Below are positions 16,181 to 24,747 of a DNA stretch of 52,977 bases, piece by piece. The notes under the pieces are model-generated. The model worked only from the letters and a program-made list of their open reading frames with translations. It searched no databases and had not been told where the DNA came from. Both the position numbers and the translations under genes were made by a program. Source of the DNA: an uncultured Lachnospiraceae bacterium (GTDB lineage Bacteria > Bacillota > Clostridia > Lachnospirales > Lachnospiraceae). Position 1 is the first letter of the stretch; the number at the start of each line of letters is the position of its first letter. The stretch is from NCBI GenBank assembly GCA_910588295.1, contig CAJUQO010000017.1:1-52977 (forward strand), in the 5' to 3' direction.

Positions 16181-18139
16181 TTACGGCTGGCCGGTCATTT
16201 CCAAAAACATGTCTTCAGACAGGATCTCCACATTCAGCTCCTTCGCTTTACGGTTCTTAGCGGAACCTGAAGTGCGGTCATTATTGATCAGGTAATCCGT
16301 CTTGCCGGTCACGCTTCCCGTCACTTTTCCTCCCAGGGACTCAATCCGCTCCTTCAGCGCCTTCCGATTGGCAAAATGCTCCACCGAACCGGTAATCACA
16401 AAGGTCTTGCCGGCCAGAACCTGTTCCTCCGTCCGCGCCTCCGGTTTTGCAATGTCCAGAATCCCCAGCAGCCGGGTAAACTCCGCCTGATGCTCCTCCC
16501 CGGCAAACCACCCGCAGAAAGTCCCGGCAATCACCCCGCCGATGCCGTCGATAGCGCTTATCTCCTCTTCCGTGGCATGGCGGATTCTCTCTGTATCATA
16601 ATCTAGGGCCTCACAGATCAGCTTTGCGTTGGCCAGTCCTACATTCGGAATACCCAGGGCATAGATCAGACGGGGCAGCGTCGTATGCCTGGCCCGCTCC
16701 AGGCTCTGCATCAGACGCTCAAAGGATTTCTCCCCAAATCCCTCCATCTCCACGATCTCTTCTCTGTATTTTCCCAGTGAAAACAATTCAGAAAAACTGT
16801 GGAGGAAACTATGGGCGATAAATTTTTCCAGCGTAGCCTCCGACATGCCGTCAATATTCATGGCATCCCGGCTGACAAACAGTTCGAAAGACTTGATCGC
16901 CTTGGCTGGACACGCGGGATTCACGCAGTACAGGGATTCCACATCATTGGCGCTGCGGATTTCTGTTTTTTCCCCACAGGCAGGACACTGACAGGGGATA
17001 TCCAACAAGCCGCTCCTGGTCAGATTCCCGGCAATCTGGGGAATAATCATATTCGCCTTGTACACCTGCACCCTGTCTCCAATCCCCAATTCCAGCCCCC
17101 GCATGATACTGATATTGTGGAGACTGGCCCGGCTCACCGTGGTACCCTCCAGCTCCACCGGCTCAAAGATAGCCACCGGATTAATAAGGCCCGTTCTTGA
17201 CGGGCTCCACTCCACATCCGTAAGTGTTGTCTCCCGGATTTCGTCAGCCCACTTAAAAGCGAAGGAATTTCTCGGAAATTTAGCGGTACTGCCCAGGGAC
17301 TCCCCGTAAGCGATATCATCATACAACGCCACCAGCCCGTCCGAAGGGAAAGCATTCCCTTCCACCTTCGCGGCAAAATCGTCCAGGATATCGTCAAGAC
17401 TAGCTGCCGTCACCATCCTGTACTCCACTATATCGAAGCCCTGGCTTTTCAACCATTCCATCTCCCGGGCATGGGAATTCTCAAAATCTACACCCTCGGC
17501 ATGTACCAGCCGAAACGCAAAAAAATGAACGTTCCGCTTCGCCGTGATCTCATTATTCAGCTGACGCACCGAACCGCTGCAAAGATTCCTGGGATTTTTG
17601 TAACGGGCATCCACATCCGCGATCTCATTGTTGATCCGCTCAAAATCCTCATAGGTGATCAGGGCTTCCCCCCGCAGAATCGTCTCCCCGGTATGGGGAA
17701 TCTGTAGCGGAATATTGCAGAATACTCTGGCATTACCGGTGATATCCTCGCCCACCACACCGTTTCCCCTGGTTACGGCCTGGGCCAGACGCCCTTCCCG
17801 GTAGGTCAGGACAATGGTCAGGCCGTCCAGTTTCCAGGATAACAGCGTAGGGTGATCCCCCACGAAGCTTTTCAGGGCCTCCCTGTCCTTTGTCTTGTCC
17901 AGAGACAGCATCGGACTGTCATGGGTCACCTTCGGCAGTTCATCTACCGCCTCATAGCCCACGCTCACCGTGGGACTTCCGGCCAGCACCAGCCCGGTTT
18001 CCTTCTCCAACGCCTCCAATTCATCATAGTATCGGTCATATTCATAATTACTCATGATCTCCCGGTCTTCCTGATAATACGCCTGGGAGGCCCTCCGCAG
18101 CAGAACCGCCAAATCTTTCATACGCTTTACTCTATCCAT
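16181..18139 (-). CDS. ligA: NAD-dependent DNA ligase
   Basis: 652 aa, full length for LigA. It seals nicks during replication and repair using NAD. The adenylation lysine is K103 in WKLDG (102-106), followed by the OB fold, a four-cysteine zinc finger (CPACGEK ... CVNPACPAK), helix-hairpin-helix repeats and a C-terminal BRCT domain (from about residue 570). The residue two before the catalytic Lys is Ser here, whereas well-studied LigA enzymes carry Glu at that place; I believe this variant is common in clostridial LigA proteins, so it is not evidence of inactivity. AAGGAGAGG precedes the ATG, and the start overlaps the end of rluF by 8 bases. Confidence 0.93.
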   Translation of the reverse strand: MDRVKRMKDLAVLLRRASQAYYQEDREIMSNYEYDRYYDELEALEKETGLVLAGSPTVSVGYEAVDELPKVTHDSPMLSLDKTKDREALKSFVGDHPTLLSWKLDGLTIVLTYREGRLAQAVTRGNGVVGEDITGNARVFCNIPLQIPHTGETILRGEALITYEDFERINNEIADVDARYKNPRNLCSGSVRQLNNEITAKRNVHFFAFRLVHAEGVDFENSHAREMEWLKSQGFDIVEYRMVTAASLDDILDDFAAKVEGNAFPSDGLVALYDDIAYGESLGSTAKFPRNSFAFKWADEIRETTLTDVEWSPSRTGLINPVAIFEPVELEGTTVSRASLHNISIMRGLELGIGDRVQVYKANMIIPQIAGNLTRSGLLDIPCQCPACGEKTEIRSANDVESLYCVNPACPAKAIKSFELFVSRDAMNIDGMSEATLEKFIAHSFLHSFSELFSLGKYREEIVEMEGFGEKSFERLMQSLERARHTTLPRLIYALGIPNVGLANAKLICEALDYDTERIRHATEEEISAIDGIGGVIAGTFCGWFAGEEHQAEFTRLLGILDIAKPEARTEEQVLAGKTFVITGSVEHFANRKALKERIESLGGKVTGSVTGKTDYLINNDRTSGSAKNRKAKELNVEILSEDMFLEMTGQP

Positions 18140-18872
18140 GCCTCTCCTTCCAGGACAGAGACGAAGACCCGGCTAAAAGCCGATCCAGCTCCTCCCTCTC
18201 CTCTGCCGATACTTCCCTGTACCTGCCTACCGGCAGGTCCCCAAGGATCAGATTCATAATTCTCACTCTTTTCAGTTTCTTCACTTCATATCCAAAGTAT
18301 GCACACATCCGGCGAACCTGCCGGTTCAGTCCCTGGGTCAGAGTAATCCGAAAGGTACAGGGCCCTGCCGCCGTCACCTTACAGGGCCGCGTCACCGTAT
18401 CCAATATCGGCACGCCTTCTCCCATGCCTTTCAGAAATTCCTCCGTCATCTCCCGGTCAACGGTCACTTCATATTCTTTTTCATGAAAATTCCCGGCCCG
18501 CATGATCCTGTTTACCAGCTCGCCCTGATTGGTCAGCAGAAGAAGCCCCTCCGAATCCTTGTCCAGACGTCCCACGGGATAGACCCGGATCGGATACTGT
18601 ATAAAGCGAACCACGCTGTCACGCTCCCCCCGTCTGGCCGTGCATATGATTCCCCGGGGTTTATTAAGCATCAACAGCACCTTCTGTTCTTCCCGATGAA
18701 TCCGCCGTCCGTCCACCCGTATATCCGCGTTCCTGGAAATCTGCTCTCCCACCTGAACCCTGCGGCCATCCGCAGTCACCCGGCCATCCGCGACCCAACG
18801 GTCCGCCTCTCTGCGGGAACACACTCCCGCCTCACTGAGCAGCTTATTCACACGCAGCATTTCATCTGCCAA
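18132..18872 (-). CDS. rluF: 23S rRNA pseudouridine synthase, RluF-like
   Basis: About 247 aa from a TTG at 18872, chosen because GGGAGG lies 7 bases upstream; the ATG four codons later is too far from it. An N-terminal S4 RNA-binding domain (VNKLLSEAGVCSRREAD) is followed by the RsuA/RluB/RluE/RluF catalytic domain with GRLDKDSEGLLLLTN, where the Asp is the catalytic residue. The stretch around RAGNFHEKEYEVTVD and GLNRQVRRMCAYFGYEVKKL matches RluF (E. coli U2604 synthase) best. It modifies 23S rRNA. Overlaps and is probably co-transcribed with ligA. Confidence 0.87.
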   Translation of the reverse strand: MADEMLRVNKLLSEAGVCSRREADRWVADGRVTADGRRVQVGEQISRNADIRVDGRRIHREEQKVLLMLNKPRGIICTARRGERDSVVRFIQYPIRVYPVGRLDKDSEGLLLLTNQGELVNRIMRAGNFHEKEYEVTVDREMTEEFLKGMGEGVPILDTVTRPCKVTAAGPCTFRITLTQGLNRQVRRMCAYFGYEVKKLKRVRIMNLILGDLPVGRYREVSAEEREELDRLLAGSSSLSWKERHG

Positions 18873-19011
18873 ACTTCCACCTCCCGTACCTATTTGTGAT
18901 TTTCCCCTCTCATACACCATGTCCATTCCGACAAGCTGTATGGTTACAGAATATATGCCGCTATATAAGATATGTGTTCCGCATGATGCTGGTTTTCACA
19001 TACCCGAACAT

Positions 19012-19050
19012 ATAAAAAACCATATGCGGCATCAAATATGCCGCATATGG
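19012..19050 (-). terminator. Strong intrinsic terminator after the SH3 protein gene
   Basis: Perfect 13-bp stem (19020-19032 with 19038-19050), loop of 5, followed on the minus strand by six T (19019-19014). It lies 16 bases past the stop of the SH3-domain gene and separates it from rluF-ligA. Confidence 0.92.
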
Positions 19051-19066
19051 AATACTCACCTACTGC

Positions 19067-19978
19067 TTATTGAAAAAGATCATATCTCACATAACCCGTC
19101 TGGCCTTCATACTCAATCTGAACCCAATCGCCGTCTGCGCCCTGTTTGACAACTTTCGTTCCCTCTGCCAGTGTTCCCAATTTAGCAGAAGTGACATCCG
19201 CCGCCGCCCGCACATTACATTTCGTAGCAATAGTCAGTTCTGTACCCACCGCTGCATGTAAGGCATCCGAAACTACCTGTCCTTTGTTGTTGATATAATT
19301 ACTCAGATTCTGATCGGCAGCCAGGGCTTCGTTCTGGGCCGCCTGAACCTCCTGGATCAACGCCACCACATCGCTCTCATCCAATTGGTTCTTTATGTAA
19401 TCGCTGGTGGCTTCATCCATGGTACCGTTGGAAACATAGTAGGAACCATCGGCATTCGTACATACATACAACTGGCTTAATCCCGGAAGTATTGTACTGT
19501 AATTCTTGTATTTGTAATTGTATCTCGCATAAACAACCCAAGTGCCCTCTGCGGGACCGGGCTTTGTGTAAGCCGCCACATCTGAATAACTTTCGATATC
19601 CGTTGCCGCCATAATAGACGCTTCATCATCACTGCTGAACTGGTCAACCATGCCGCGGATTGCGTCTACATTCTGTGTGGACAGCGCCTGATAGTAATTC
19701 TGAACCAGAGTAACCAGCGCCGCATCATTACTCACCGCAACAGCCGCAGCCCCCTCTCCCTGAGGCGCCGCCTGGCTGTCATTTGTCTGGGAACCTTCCG
19801 GCGTCTGCGAAGTAGCTGCCGAAGACGAAGCGCCCTGCGTCTGTCCGCCTTCCTTCTTGCCGCCTCCCAAAAGCTGCACACCCAGAAAGATCAGCAGAAC
19901 AATAAACAATATACCAACGCCTAAAGCAAGATATCTGAGGTTATCAGAAATCCATTCTCTGATATCATCGATATTCAT
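19067..19978 (-). CDS. Membrane-anchored protein with C-terminal bacterial SH3 domain
   Basis: 303 aa from the ATG at 19978, with GGGAGG 8 bases upstream; a longer frame reads back into the tRNA and is rejected. One transmembrane helix at about residues 15-37, then a Ser/Gln/Thr/Ala-rich linker, a central globular region of about 150 residues that I do not recognise with certainty (NTF2-like in feel), and a C-terminal SH3b domain (TKCNVRAAADVTSAKLG ... GYVRYDLF). SH3b domains usually bind peptidoglycan or other wall ligands, so the body is expected outside the membrane. It follows the tRNA-Arg by 30 bases, with no terminator between, and ends at a strong terminator. Confidence 0.8.
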   Translation of the reverse strand: MNIDDIREWISDNLRYLALGVGILFIVLLIFLGVQLLGGGKKEGGQTQGASSSAATSQTPEGSQTNDSQAAPQGEGAAAVAVSNDAALVTLVQNYYQALSTQNVDAIRGMVDQFSSDDEASIMAATDIESYSDVAAYTKPGPAEGTWVVYARYNYKYKNYSTILPGLSQLYVCTNADGSYYVSNGTMDEATSDYIKNQLDESDVVALIQEVQAAQNEALAADQNLSNYINNKGQVVSDALHAAVGTELTIATKCNVRAAADVTSAKLGTLAEGTKVVKQGADGDWVQIEYEGQTGYVRYDLFQ

Positions 19979-20008
19979 TGTCCCAACCTCCCATTCATCT
20001 TTAGAAAA

Positions 20009-20081
20009 CACATCTGGAGGGATTCGAACCCCCGACACATGGTACCGGAAACCACTGCTCTATCCCCTGAGCTACAGATGC
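20009..20081 (-). tRNA. tRNA-Arg (anticodon CCG)
   Basis: 73-nt cloverleaf. Acceptor GCATCTG/CAGATGT pairs throughout (G-U at 1-72), D stem GCTC/GAGC, anticodon stem GTGGT/ACCAT with loop TTCCGGT giving anticodon CCG (reads CGG), T stem GGGGG/CCCTC with TTCGAAT loop, discriminator G. The 3' CCA is not encoded. Own promoter at 20112-20140. Confidence 0.95.
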
Positions 20082-20111
20082 ATAGGGTCAGATAGAGAAC
20101 CTGACCCAACT

Positions 20112-20140
20112 ATGATATCATATTCCAACGGCTTTGTAAA
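20112..20140 (-). promoter_or_regulatory. Promoter of tRNA-Arg (and probably the SH3 gene)
   Basis: On the minus strand, TTTACA (20140-20135), a 17-base spacer and TATCAT (20117-20112), about 30 bases before the tRNA 5' end. The -35 box sits in the centre of a palindrome GGCTTTACAAAGCC, and a short hairpin GGTCAG/CTGACC lies between the promoter and the tRNA. Confidence 0.7.
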
Positions 20141-20241
20141 GCCGGATACTTCGGCAGAAAATGCCAAATTTTTCACGGTCTGTGTTCAGGCTTTTGACAA
20201 TTCTGCCAATATATTTTGCTAAAAAGCTGCCCCGGCCCTTT

Positions 20242-21150
20242 TCATTTTTCAAAAAGCGCCAGTTTTCCTTCCTCCCTGTCATAATAATAGACATTGTCGG
20301 AAAGGACTTCCATAGGTTCTACATGGGAATGATTGATCTCCGTCACCATAGCCCGCAATTCATGGCCGGAAACCTGCCCGGAATCGGGCACGAGAATGAC
20401 TTCATGGATGCTGCTGGGGATCACATAAAAAGAAGCATCCAGATAGTCAGAGATATGCTGCTGTACATGGGGATAGAAAATACAGAAAGCGCCAAACATC
20501 TTGTCATGGTTTGTCAGAATATACATGGGAACCGCATCCTCCCGGAAGGATACGTCCTGCGTCCATTCCCCGTCACCGGCAAACTCCCGGATCACCCGTT
20601 CCATATCCATAAAACATATTTTCTGATCCCGCAGAGTATTGGCCCGGGCAATGGCAAAAAGCCGCTCCTCGCTGACCTTCCACAATCTTCTGTGCTCCTC
20701 CATAACGGAAATCGTAGCGTCGTCCAGGTCATGATCCTTCATCCTGTAGTAGCAGACCACCGCCAGGTCGAGAATTCTCTGATGCGGCATCCTTTTCAGC
20801 ATCCCGCTGTTTCTTCCATAATGGATAAGCCGCAGATAGATATGTCTCCGGGCGCTGAAAAAGTCAGTGAAAAAGGATACATCCTCCGGCAGATTTTTTC
20901 TCTCCCGCCGGTAGAGCCCGAGGATTCTGTCGGCCAGCTCGTCCAGAGGTACCGGGTCATTCCTCCAGGCATCGTAAATCTGCTGGAGATAAATAGTAGG
21001 TGTTATGGCACTGTCCGGTTCCCGGATTAGAAGCCCTTCCCGGCAGATGCCGTTATTTTTCGGTATACTTCGGATTTCTACGATCACCTCCTCCCCTGTC
21101 TTCTTCTGCAGAATCTCCTGCAGACGGAGCTTAAATACTGCATACTCCAT
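20242..21150 (-). CDS. DUF5688-like protein of unknown function
   Basis: 302 aa, soluble, no membrane segment or signal peptide. The overall pattern (N-terminal GEEVIVEIRSIPKNNG, then GLLIRE, IYLQQIYDAW, and a late stretch with MYILTNHDKMFGA and SSIHEVILVPD) matches a protein family I recognise from Lachnospiraceae genomes as DUF5688; assignment is from memory. No function is known. AAAGGATG lies 5 bases before the ATG. A 14-bp palindrome about 60 bases upstream may control it. Confidence 0.6.
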   Translation of the reverse strand: MEYAVFKLRLQEILQKKTGEEVIVEIRSIPKNNGICREGLLIREPDSAITPTIYLQQIYDAWRNDPVPLDELADRILGLYRRERKNLPEDVSFFTDFFSARRHIYLRLIHYGRNSGMLKRMPHQRILDLAVVCYYRMKDHDLDDATISVMEEHRRLWKVSEERLFAIARANTLRDQKICFMDMERVIREFAGDGEWTQDVSFREDAVPMYILTNHDKMFGAFCIFYPHVQQHISDYLDASFYVIPSSIHEVILVPDSGQVSGHELRAMVTEINHSHVEPMEVLSDNVYYYDREEGKLALFEK

Positions 21151-21210
21151 ACTTTCATCCTTTCGTAACTGATCAGTACCTTCACAGCTACATCCTTTCT
21201 ATAATATTAA

Positions 21211-21224
21211 CGTTACACGTAACG
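21211..21224. promoter_or_regulatory. 14-bp palindrome, candidate operator
   Basis: CGTTACACGTAACG: arms CGTTAC/GTAACG around AC. It lies immediately next to an AT-rich -10-like element (TATTAT on the minus strand, 21206-21201) and about 60 bases upstream of the start at 21150, a natural place for a repressor site. No regulator is identified. Confidence 0.4.
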
Positions 21225-21339
21225 CCTGAAATAACGGGGAAACGCAAAAAACAAAGAATCTGCAACCACTCATGGAAATCTCCGTCAGAAAGACGGCTTT
21301 GAAATGAAAAAGAAAAAAAAGAAAAAACAGAAAAAGCAA

Positions 21340-21377
21340 AGGCAAAAGAACCCGCCCAAACTCCGGTCCGGACGGGT
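21340..21377 (-). terminator. Intrinsic terminator of efp
   Basis: On the minus strand, ACCCGTCC (21377-21370) pairs with GGGCGGGT (21357-21350) with one G-T pair and a 12-base loop, followed by a long T-rich tract. It begins 10 bases past the efp stop. Confidence 0.75.
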
Positions 21378-21386
21378 CCGACATAA

Positions 21387-21944
21387 TTACACGCGGGAAA
21401 GATATTCACCCGTTCTGGTATCAATTTTGATCTTGTCTCCCTGACTGACAAACAGCGGCACATTGACCTGTGCACCGGTTTCCACAGTAGCCGGTTTGCT
21501 GGCTCCCTGGGCCGTATCGCCCTTAAAGCCCGGCTCCGTCTCAGTGATCTCCAGCTCCACAAACAGCGGAGCCTCCACCATAAACACATTGCCCTTGTAG
21601 GAGCAGACCTTACACATTTCATTTTCCTTGACAAACTTCAATGTATCGCCCACTGTATCCTTGCTGATCGCAATCTGATCATACGTCTCCATGTTCATAA
21701 AATAAAACAAATCATCATCCGCATACAGATACTGCATGTCCTGTCTGTCGATATGGGCCTGGGGAAATTTCTCCGTGGGACGGAATGTCTTCTCCACCAC
21801 GCCGCCATTAATGATATTTTTCAATTTCGTTCTTACGAAAGCAGCTCCCTTACCCGGTTTCACGTGCTGGAATTCGAGAATCTGAACAACATTGCCATCT
21901 ATTTCCAGTGTAACGCCATTTCTAAAATCACCTGCTGAAATCAT
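21387..21944 (-). CDS. efp: Translation elongation factor P
   Basis: 185 aa, exactly the family size. N-terminal KOW-like domain with the PGKGAA loop (lysine at residue 32, the position modified in many bacteria), then two OB folds ending in GDKIKIDTRTGEYLSRV, the classic EF-P C-terminus. It relieves ribosome stalling at polyproline. AAGGAGG precedes the ATG, and a promoter lies over the end of aroK, so it can be expressed apart from the upstream operon. Confidence 0.97.
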   Translation of the reverse strand: MISAGDFRNGVTLEIDGNVVQILEFQHVKPGKGAAFVRTKLKNIINGGVVEKTFRPTEKFPQAHIDRQDMQYLYADDDLFYFMNMETYDQIAISKDTVGDTLKFVKENEMCKVCSYKGNVFMVEAPLFVELEITETEPGFKGDTAQGASKPATVETGAQVNVPLFVSQGDKIKIDTRTGEYLSRV

Positions 21945-21988
21945 ACTACCAGTCCTCCTTAAACCTTCAAGTTGCTTGTTTAAGCTCT

Positions 21989-22017
21989 ATTCTATAATAC
22001 AAGACGCACTTTTTCAA
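21989..22017 (-). promoter_or_regulatory. Promoter of efp
   Basis: On the minus strand, TTGAAA (22017-22012), a 17-base spacer and TAGAAT (21994-21989). The -35 box overlaps the aroK stop codon. About 45 bases upstream of the efp ATG. Confidence 0.7.
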
Positions 22018-22520
22018 CTTATTTTTTCAGAGATTTCCAAAATCAGCCTTTCAAACCCCTTACCGTCGGTGTCGATGACCACATCAGCCACCTTTTCGTA
22101 GGTATCCTGCCTTTTTTCCATCAGTTCCTCGATCCTGCTCCTCAGATCGCCGCCCCGCAGCATCGGGCGGGAATGATCCCGGCCAAGGCGCCCCATGAGC
22201 GTCTCCACCTCCGCCCGCAGATAAATGACCTGTCCCAGTTTTTTCAGGTAAGGCTGATTCTCCCCGCGCATCGGCAATCCGCCGCCCACGGAAATCACGC
22301 AGCGCTTCTTTTCCTTCAGAAGTTCCCGCAGGGCTTCCGTCTCCAGTTTACGGAAACGCTCCTCGCCGTATTTGTCAAATATTGCCGTGACAGGCATCCC
22401 CATTTTGGCCACAATGCGGTCGTCCGTGTCGGTAAATACCAGATGCCGGGCTCTGGCCAGCCGCCGTCCCAGCGTAGTCTTTCCCGCACCCATGAAACCG
22501 ATCAGAATAATGTGGTTCAT
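22014..22520 (-). CDS. aroK: Shikimate kinase
   Basis: 168 aa, full length. P-loop GFMGAGKTTLGRRLA at residues 8-22, shikimate-binding region (DTDDRI), GGGLPMR motif, and lid RPMLRGG segment. It phosphorylates shikimate with ATP in chorismate (aromatic amino acid) synthesis, in the cytoplasm. The start overlaps the yqeG stop (ATGA); no other aro gene is nearby. Confidence 0.93.
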   Translation of the reverse strand: MNHIILIGFMGAGKTTLGRRLARARHLVFTDTDDRIVAKMGMPVTAIFDKYGEERFRKLETEALRELLKEKKRCVISVGGGLPMRGENQPYLKKLGQVIYLRAEVETLMGRLGRDHSRPMLRGGDLRSRIEELMEKRQDTYEKVADVVIDTDGKGFERLILEISEKIS

Positions 22521-23047
22521 CCGTGTCTTCCCCTCTCCCCTTTTCCCAAAGATCTTCTGTAAAAATAAAGAACGATTCGTTCCAGGTATCGTTTCAGCAC
22601 AATCTGAATCTCCTCTCTGGGATGGATCGGGGATACCAGGATCGTACGTATACCTGCCCTTTTTGCCCCGTAAATATCTGTAAAAAGCTGATCGCCAACA
22701 AATATGGTATCCGACAGATCCGTGTGCATCAGTTCCATGGCCCGCCAGTAGTTTTTTGTAGAAGGCTTATGTGCATTTTCAATAAAATGCACGCCCACCC
22801 GGTCGTTGAAAGAGGCCACTCTCTCCCGCTGATTATTGGATAGCAGACAGGCCTCAAAGCCGATATCCTTCAGGAAAGCAAACAGCCGGACGGCCCGCCC
22901 ATCCGCCGGTGCGCCGTGGGGCACCAGCGTATTGTCAATGTCAAAGATCACCCCCCGGTAGCCCTTTGCATACAGACCGGCAAAGTCGATCTGATACGTG
23001 GAGCCGATCCATTCGTCGGGGTAAAATCTCTTCAGCAGCCCCCTCAT
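22517..23047 (-). CDS. YqeG family HAD-IIIA phosphatase
   Basis: 176 aa. The HAD nucleophile motif is FDIDNTLVPHG (D..DNT), followed by LLSNNQRER (motif II) and FVGDQLFTDIYGAKRAG (motif III/IV region). The YqeG family is widespread in Firmicutes; the substrate is not settled (phosphatidylglycerophosphate phosphatase activity has been assigned to relatives in this wider group). Overlaps both neighbours by ATGA junctions, so translation is coupled with the aminotransferase and aroK. Confidence 0.88.
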   Translation of the reverse strand: MRGLLKRFYPDEWIGSTYQIDFAGLYAKGYRGVIFDIDNTLVPHGAPADGRAVRLFAFLKDIGFEACLLSNNQRERVASFNDRVGVHFIENAHKPSTKNYWRAMELMHTDLSDTIFVGDQLFTDIYGAKRAGIRTILVSPIHPREEIQIVLKRYLERIVLYFYRRSLGKGERGRHG

Positions 23048-24261
23048 ACCTGCTGATAATGCGCCAGAAAATCACGCATCTTCTCCATGGACTCTTTCAG
23101 CACTGCGATCCGCGGCAGATATACAATACGGAAATGATCCGGCTTATGCCAGTTAAAGCCCGTTCCCTGGACAAACAGCACCCGTTTTTCCCGGAGAAAA
23201 TCCAGAGCAAACTGAACGTCGTCAGTGATGTTGAACTTTTTTACGTCAATTTTCGGAAAGATATAGAAACCGGCCTTTGGTTTCACCGCCGACAGACCCG
23301 GTATATCATTCAGCGCCTCATAGATAAAGTTCCGCTGTTCATAGACCCGCCCGCCGGGCACGATATATTCATTAACACTCTGATAGCCGCCAAGAGCCGT
23401 CTGAATGATGGACTGTCCCGGCACGTTGGAGCACAGGCGCATGTTGGACAGCATATTCAAACCCTCGATATAGTCCGCCGCCTTTTTTTTATTTCCGCTT
23501 AAGATCATCCAGCCCACCCGGAAACCACAGACCATATGGGACTTGGACAGACCGCTGAATGTCACGCAAAACAGGTCCGGCGCCAAGGATGCGACAGAAA
23601 CATGCTCTCCGCCGTCCATGACCAGCCGGTCATACATCTCATCGGAAAAAATGATCAGCTCATGGCGTCTGGCAATCTCCACGATGCGCTCCAACAGATC
23701 CCGCTCATACAGCGCCCCGGTGGGATTGTTGGGATTAATCAGAACGATGGCCTTGGTCCGATCCGTAATCTTTCTCTCGATATCCTCCAGATCCGGATAC
23801 CAGTCGGCCTCCTCATCGCAGAGATAGTGAACGGCTTTTCCTCCGGCCAGATTCGCACAGGCCGTCCACAGCGGATAATCCGGCGCAGGAATCAGGATCT
23901 CATCCCCATCGTTCAGCAGAGCGTTCATGGACATCTGGATCAGCTCGCTGGCCCCGTTGCCGGTATAGATATCCTTTATCGTTACATAGGGGATCTTTTT
24001 GATCTGGGCGTACTGCATGATAGCCTTGCGGGCGGAAAAGATCCCGCGGGAATCGGAATATCCCTGGGAATCGGGTACCGCGTTCCGCATATCAAAGATT
24101 ACCTCGTCCGGCGCCGTAAAACCAAAGGGCGCCGGATTCCCGATATTCAGTTTCAATATCTTTATACCGGACTCCTCCATACGGGCCGCTTCCTCCACCA
24201 CAGGGCCGCGCACATCGTAGAGTACATGATCCAGCTTCGCTGACTTCTTAATTTTTTTCAT
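23044..24261 (-). CDS. PLP-dependent aminotransferase (AlaA-like, class I/II)
   Basis: 405 aa. Fold type I aminotransferase: GNGASELI near the phosphate-binding region, PDYPLW, the NPNNPTGA substrate/PLP motif, SDEMYD with the ring-binding Asp, and the Schiff-base lysine in SGLSKSHMVCGFRVGW. Closest to the alanine/glutamate-pyruvate group (AlaA) found beside nrdR or yqeG in clostridia; the true amino donor is not visible in sequence. GAGGAGAAAAT precedes the ATG. Confidence 0.9.
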   Translation of the reverse strand: MKKIKKSAKLDHVLYDVRGPVVEEAARMEESGIKILKLNIGNPAPFGFTAPDEVIFDMRNAVPDSQGYSDSRGIFSARKAIMQYAQIKKIPYVTIKDIYTGNGASELIQMSMNALLNDGDEILIPAPDYPLWTACANLAGGKAVHYLCDEEADWYPDLEDIERKITDRTKAIVLINPNNPTGALYERDLLERIVEIARRHELIIFSDEMYDRLVMDGGEHVSVASLAPDLFCVTFSGLSKSHMVCGFRVGWMILSGNKKKAADYIEGLNMLSNMRLCSNVPGQSIIQTALGGYQSVNEYIVPGGRVYEQRNFIYEALNDIPGLSAVKPKAGFYIFPKIDVKKFNITDDVQFALDFLREKRVLFVQGTGFNWHKPDHFRIVYLPRIAVLKESMEKMRDFLAHYQQV

Positions 24262-24289
24262 AATATTTTCTCCTCTCTGGCATATTCTG

Positions 24290-24736
24290 TTACATCAGGC
24301 TCTGTAATTCCCTGGTGAACGCATCCACATCCCGGAATTCCCGGTACACGGATGCAAAGCGGACATAGGCTACCGCGTCCAGATCTTTCAGACGTTTCAG
24401 CACCAACTCGCCGATCTGCGTACTGTGCACCTCCCTTTCGGACATGCGGTAGAGCTCCCCTTCCACACTGTCCAGAAGCTGATTCAGCTTTTCCACCGGG
24501 ATCGCCCTCTTATAGCAAGCCCGCATCAGTCCAGCCTCCAGCTTGGAGCGGTCATACTGCTGCCTGGTCTGATCCTTCTTGATTACAATCAGGGGCATCG
24601 TCTCCACTTTCTCATAAGTAGTAAAGCGTTTCCCGCAGGAATCGCAATGACGCCTTCTGCGGATCGCCGTATTTTCATCCACAGGCCGGGAATCCAACAC
24701 ACGGGTATTGTCCCGGGAACAATAAGGGCATTTCAT
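24290..24736 (-). CDS. nrdR: Transcriptional repressor NrdR
   Basis: 148 aa, full length. N-terminal zinc ribbon (CPYC ... CDSCGKRF) followed by an ATP-cone domain. NrdR represses ribonucleotide reductase genes in response to dATP/ATP by binding NrdR boxes. No nrd gene lies in the window. AGGAGGAGAGAGC precedes the ATG, 11 bases after the stop of the AAA ATPase gene. Confidence 0.96.
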   Translation of the reverse strand: MKCPYCSRDNTRVLDSRPVDENTAIRRRRHCDSCGKRFTTYEKVETMPLIVIKKDQTRQQYDRSKLEAGLMRACYKRAIPVEKLNQLLDSVEGELYRMSEREVHSTQIGELVLKRLKDLDAVAYVRFASVYREFRDVDAFTRELQSLM

Positions 24737-24747
24737 GCTCTCTCCTC

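Noticed and set aside
21188..21634. Open frame opposite the efp terminator and over efp, with a Phe/Ser-rich stretch
   Set aside because: It lies over efp in another frame, and the Phe-rich part is just the T-rich terminator tract; no ribosome site.
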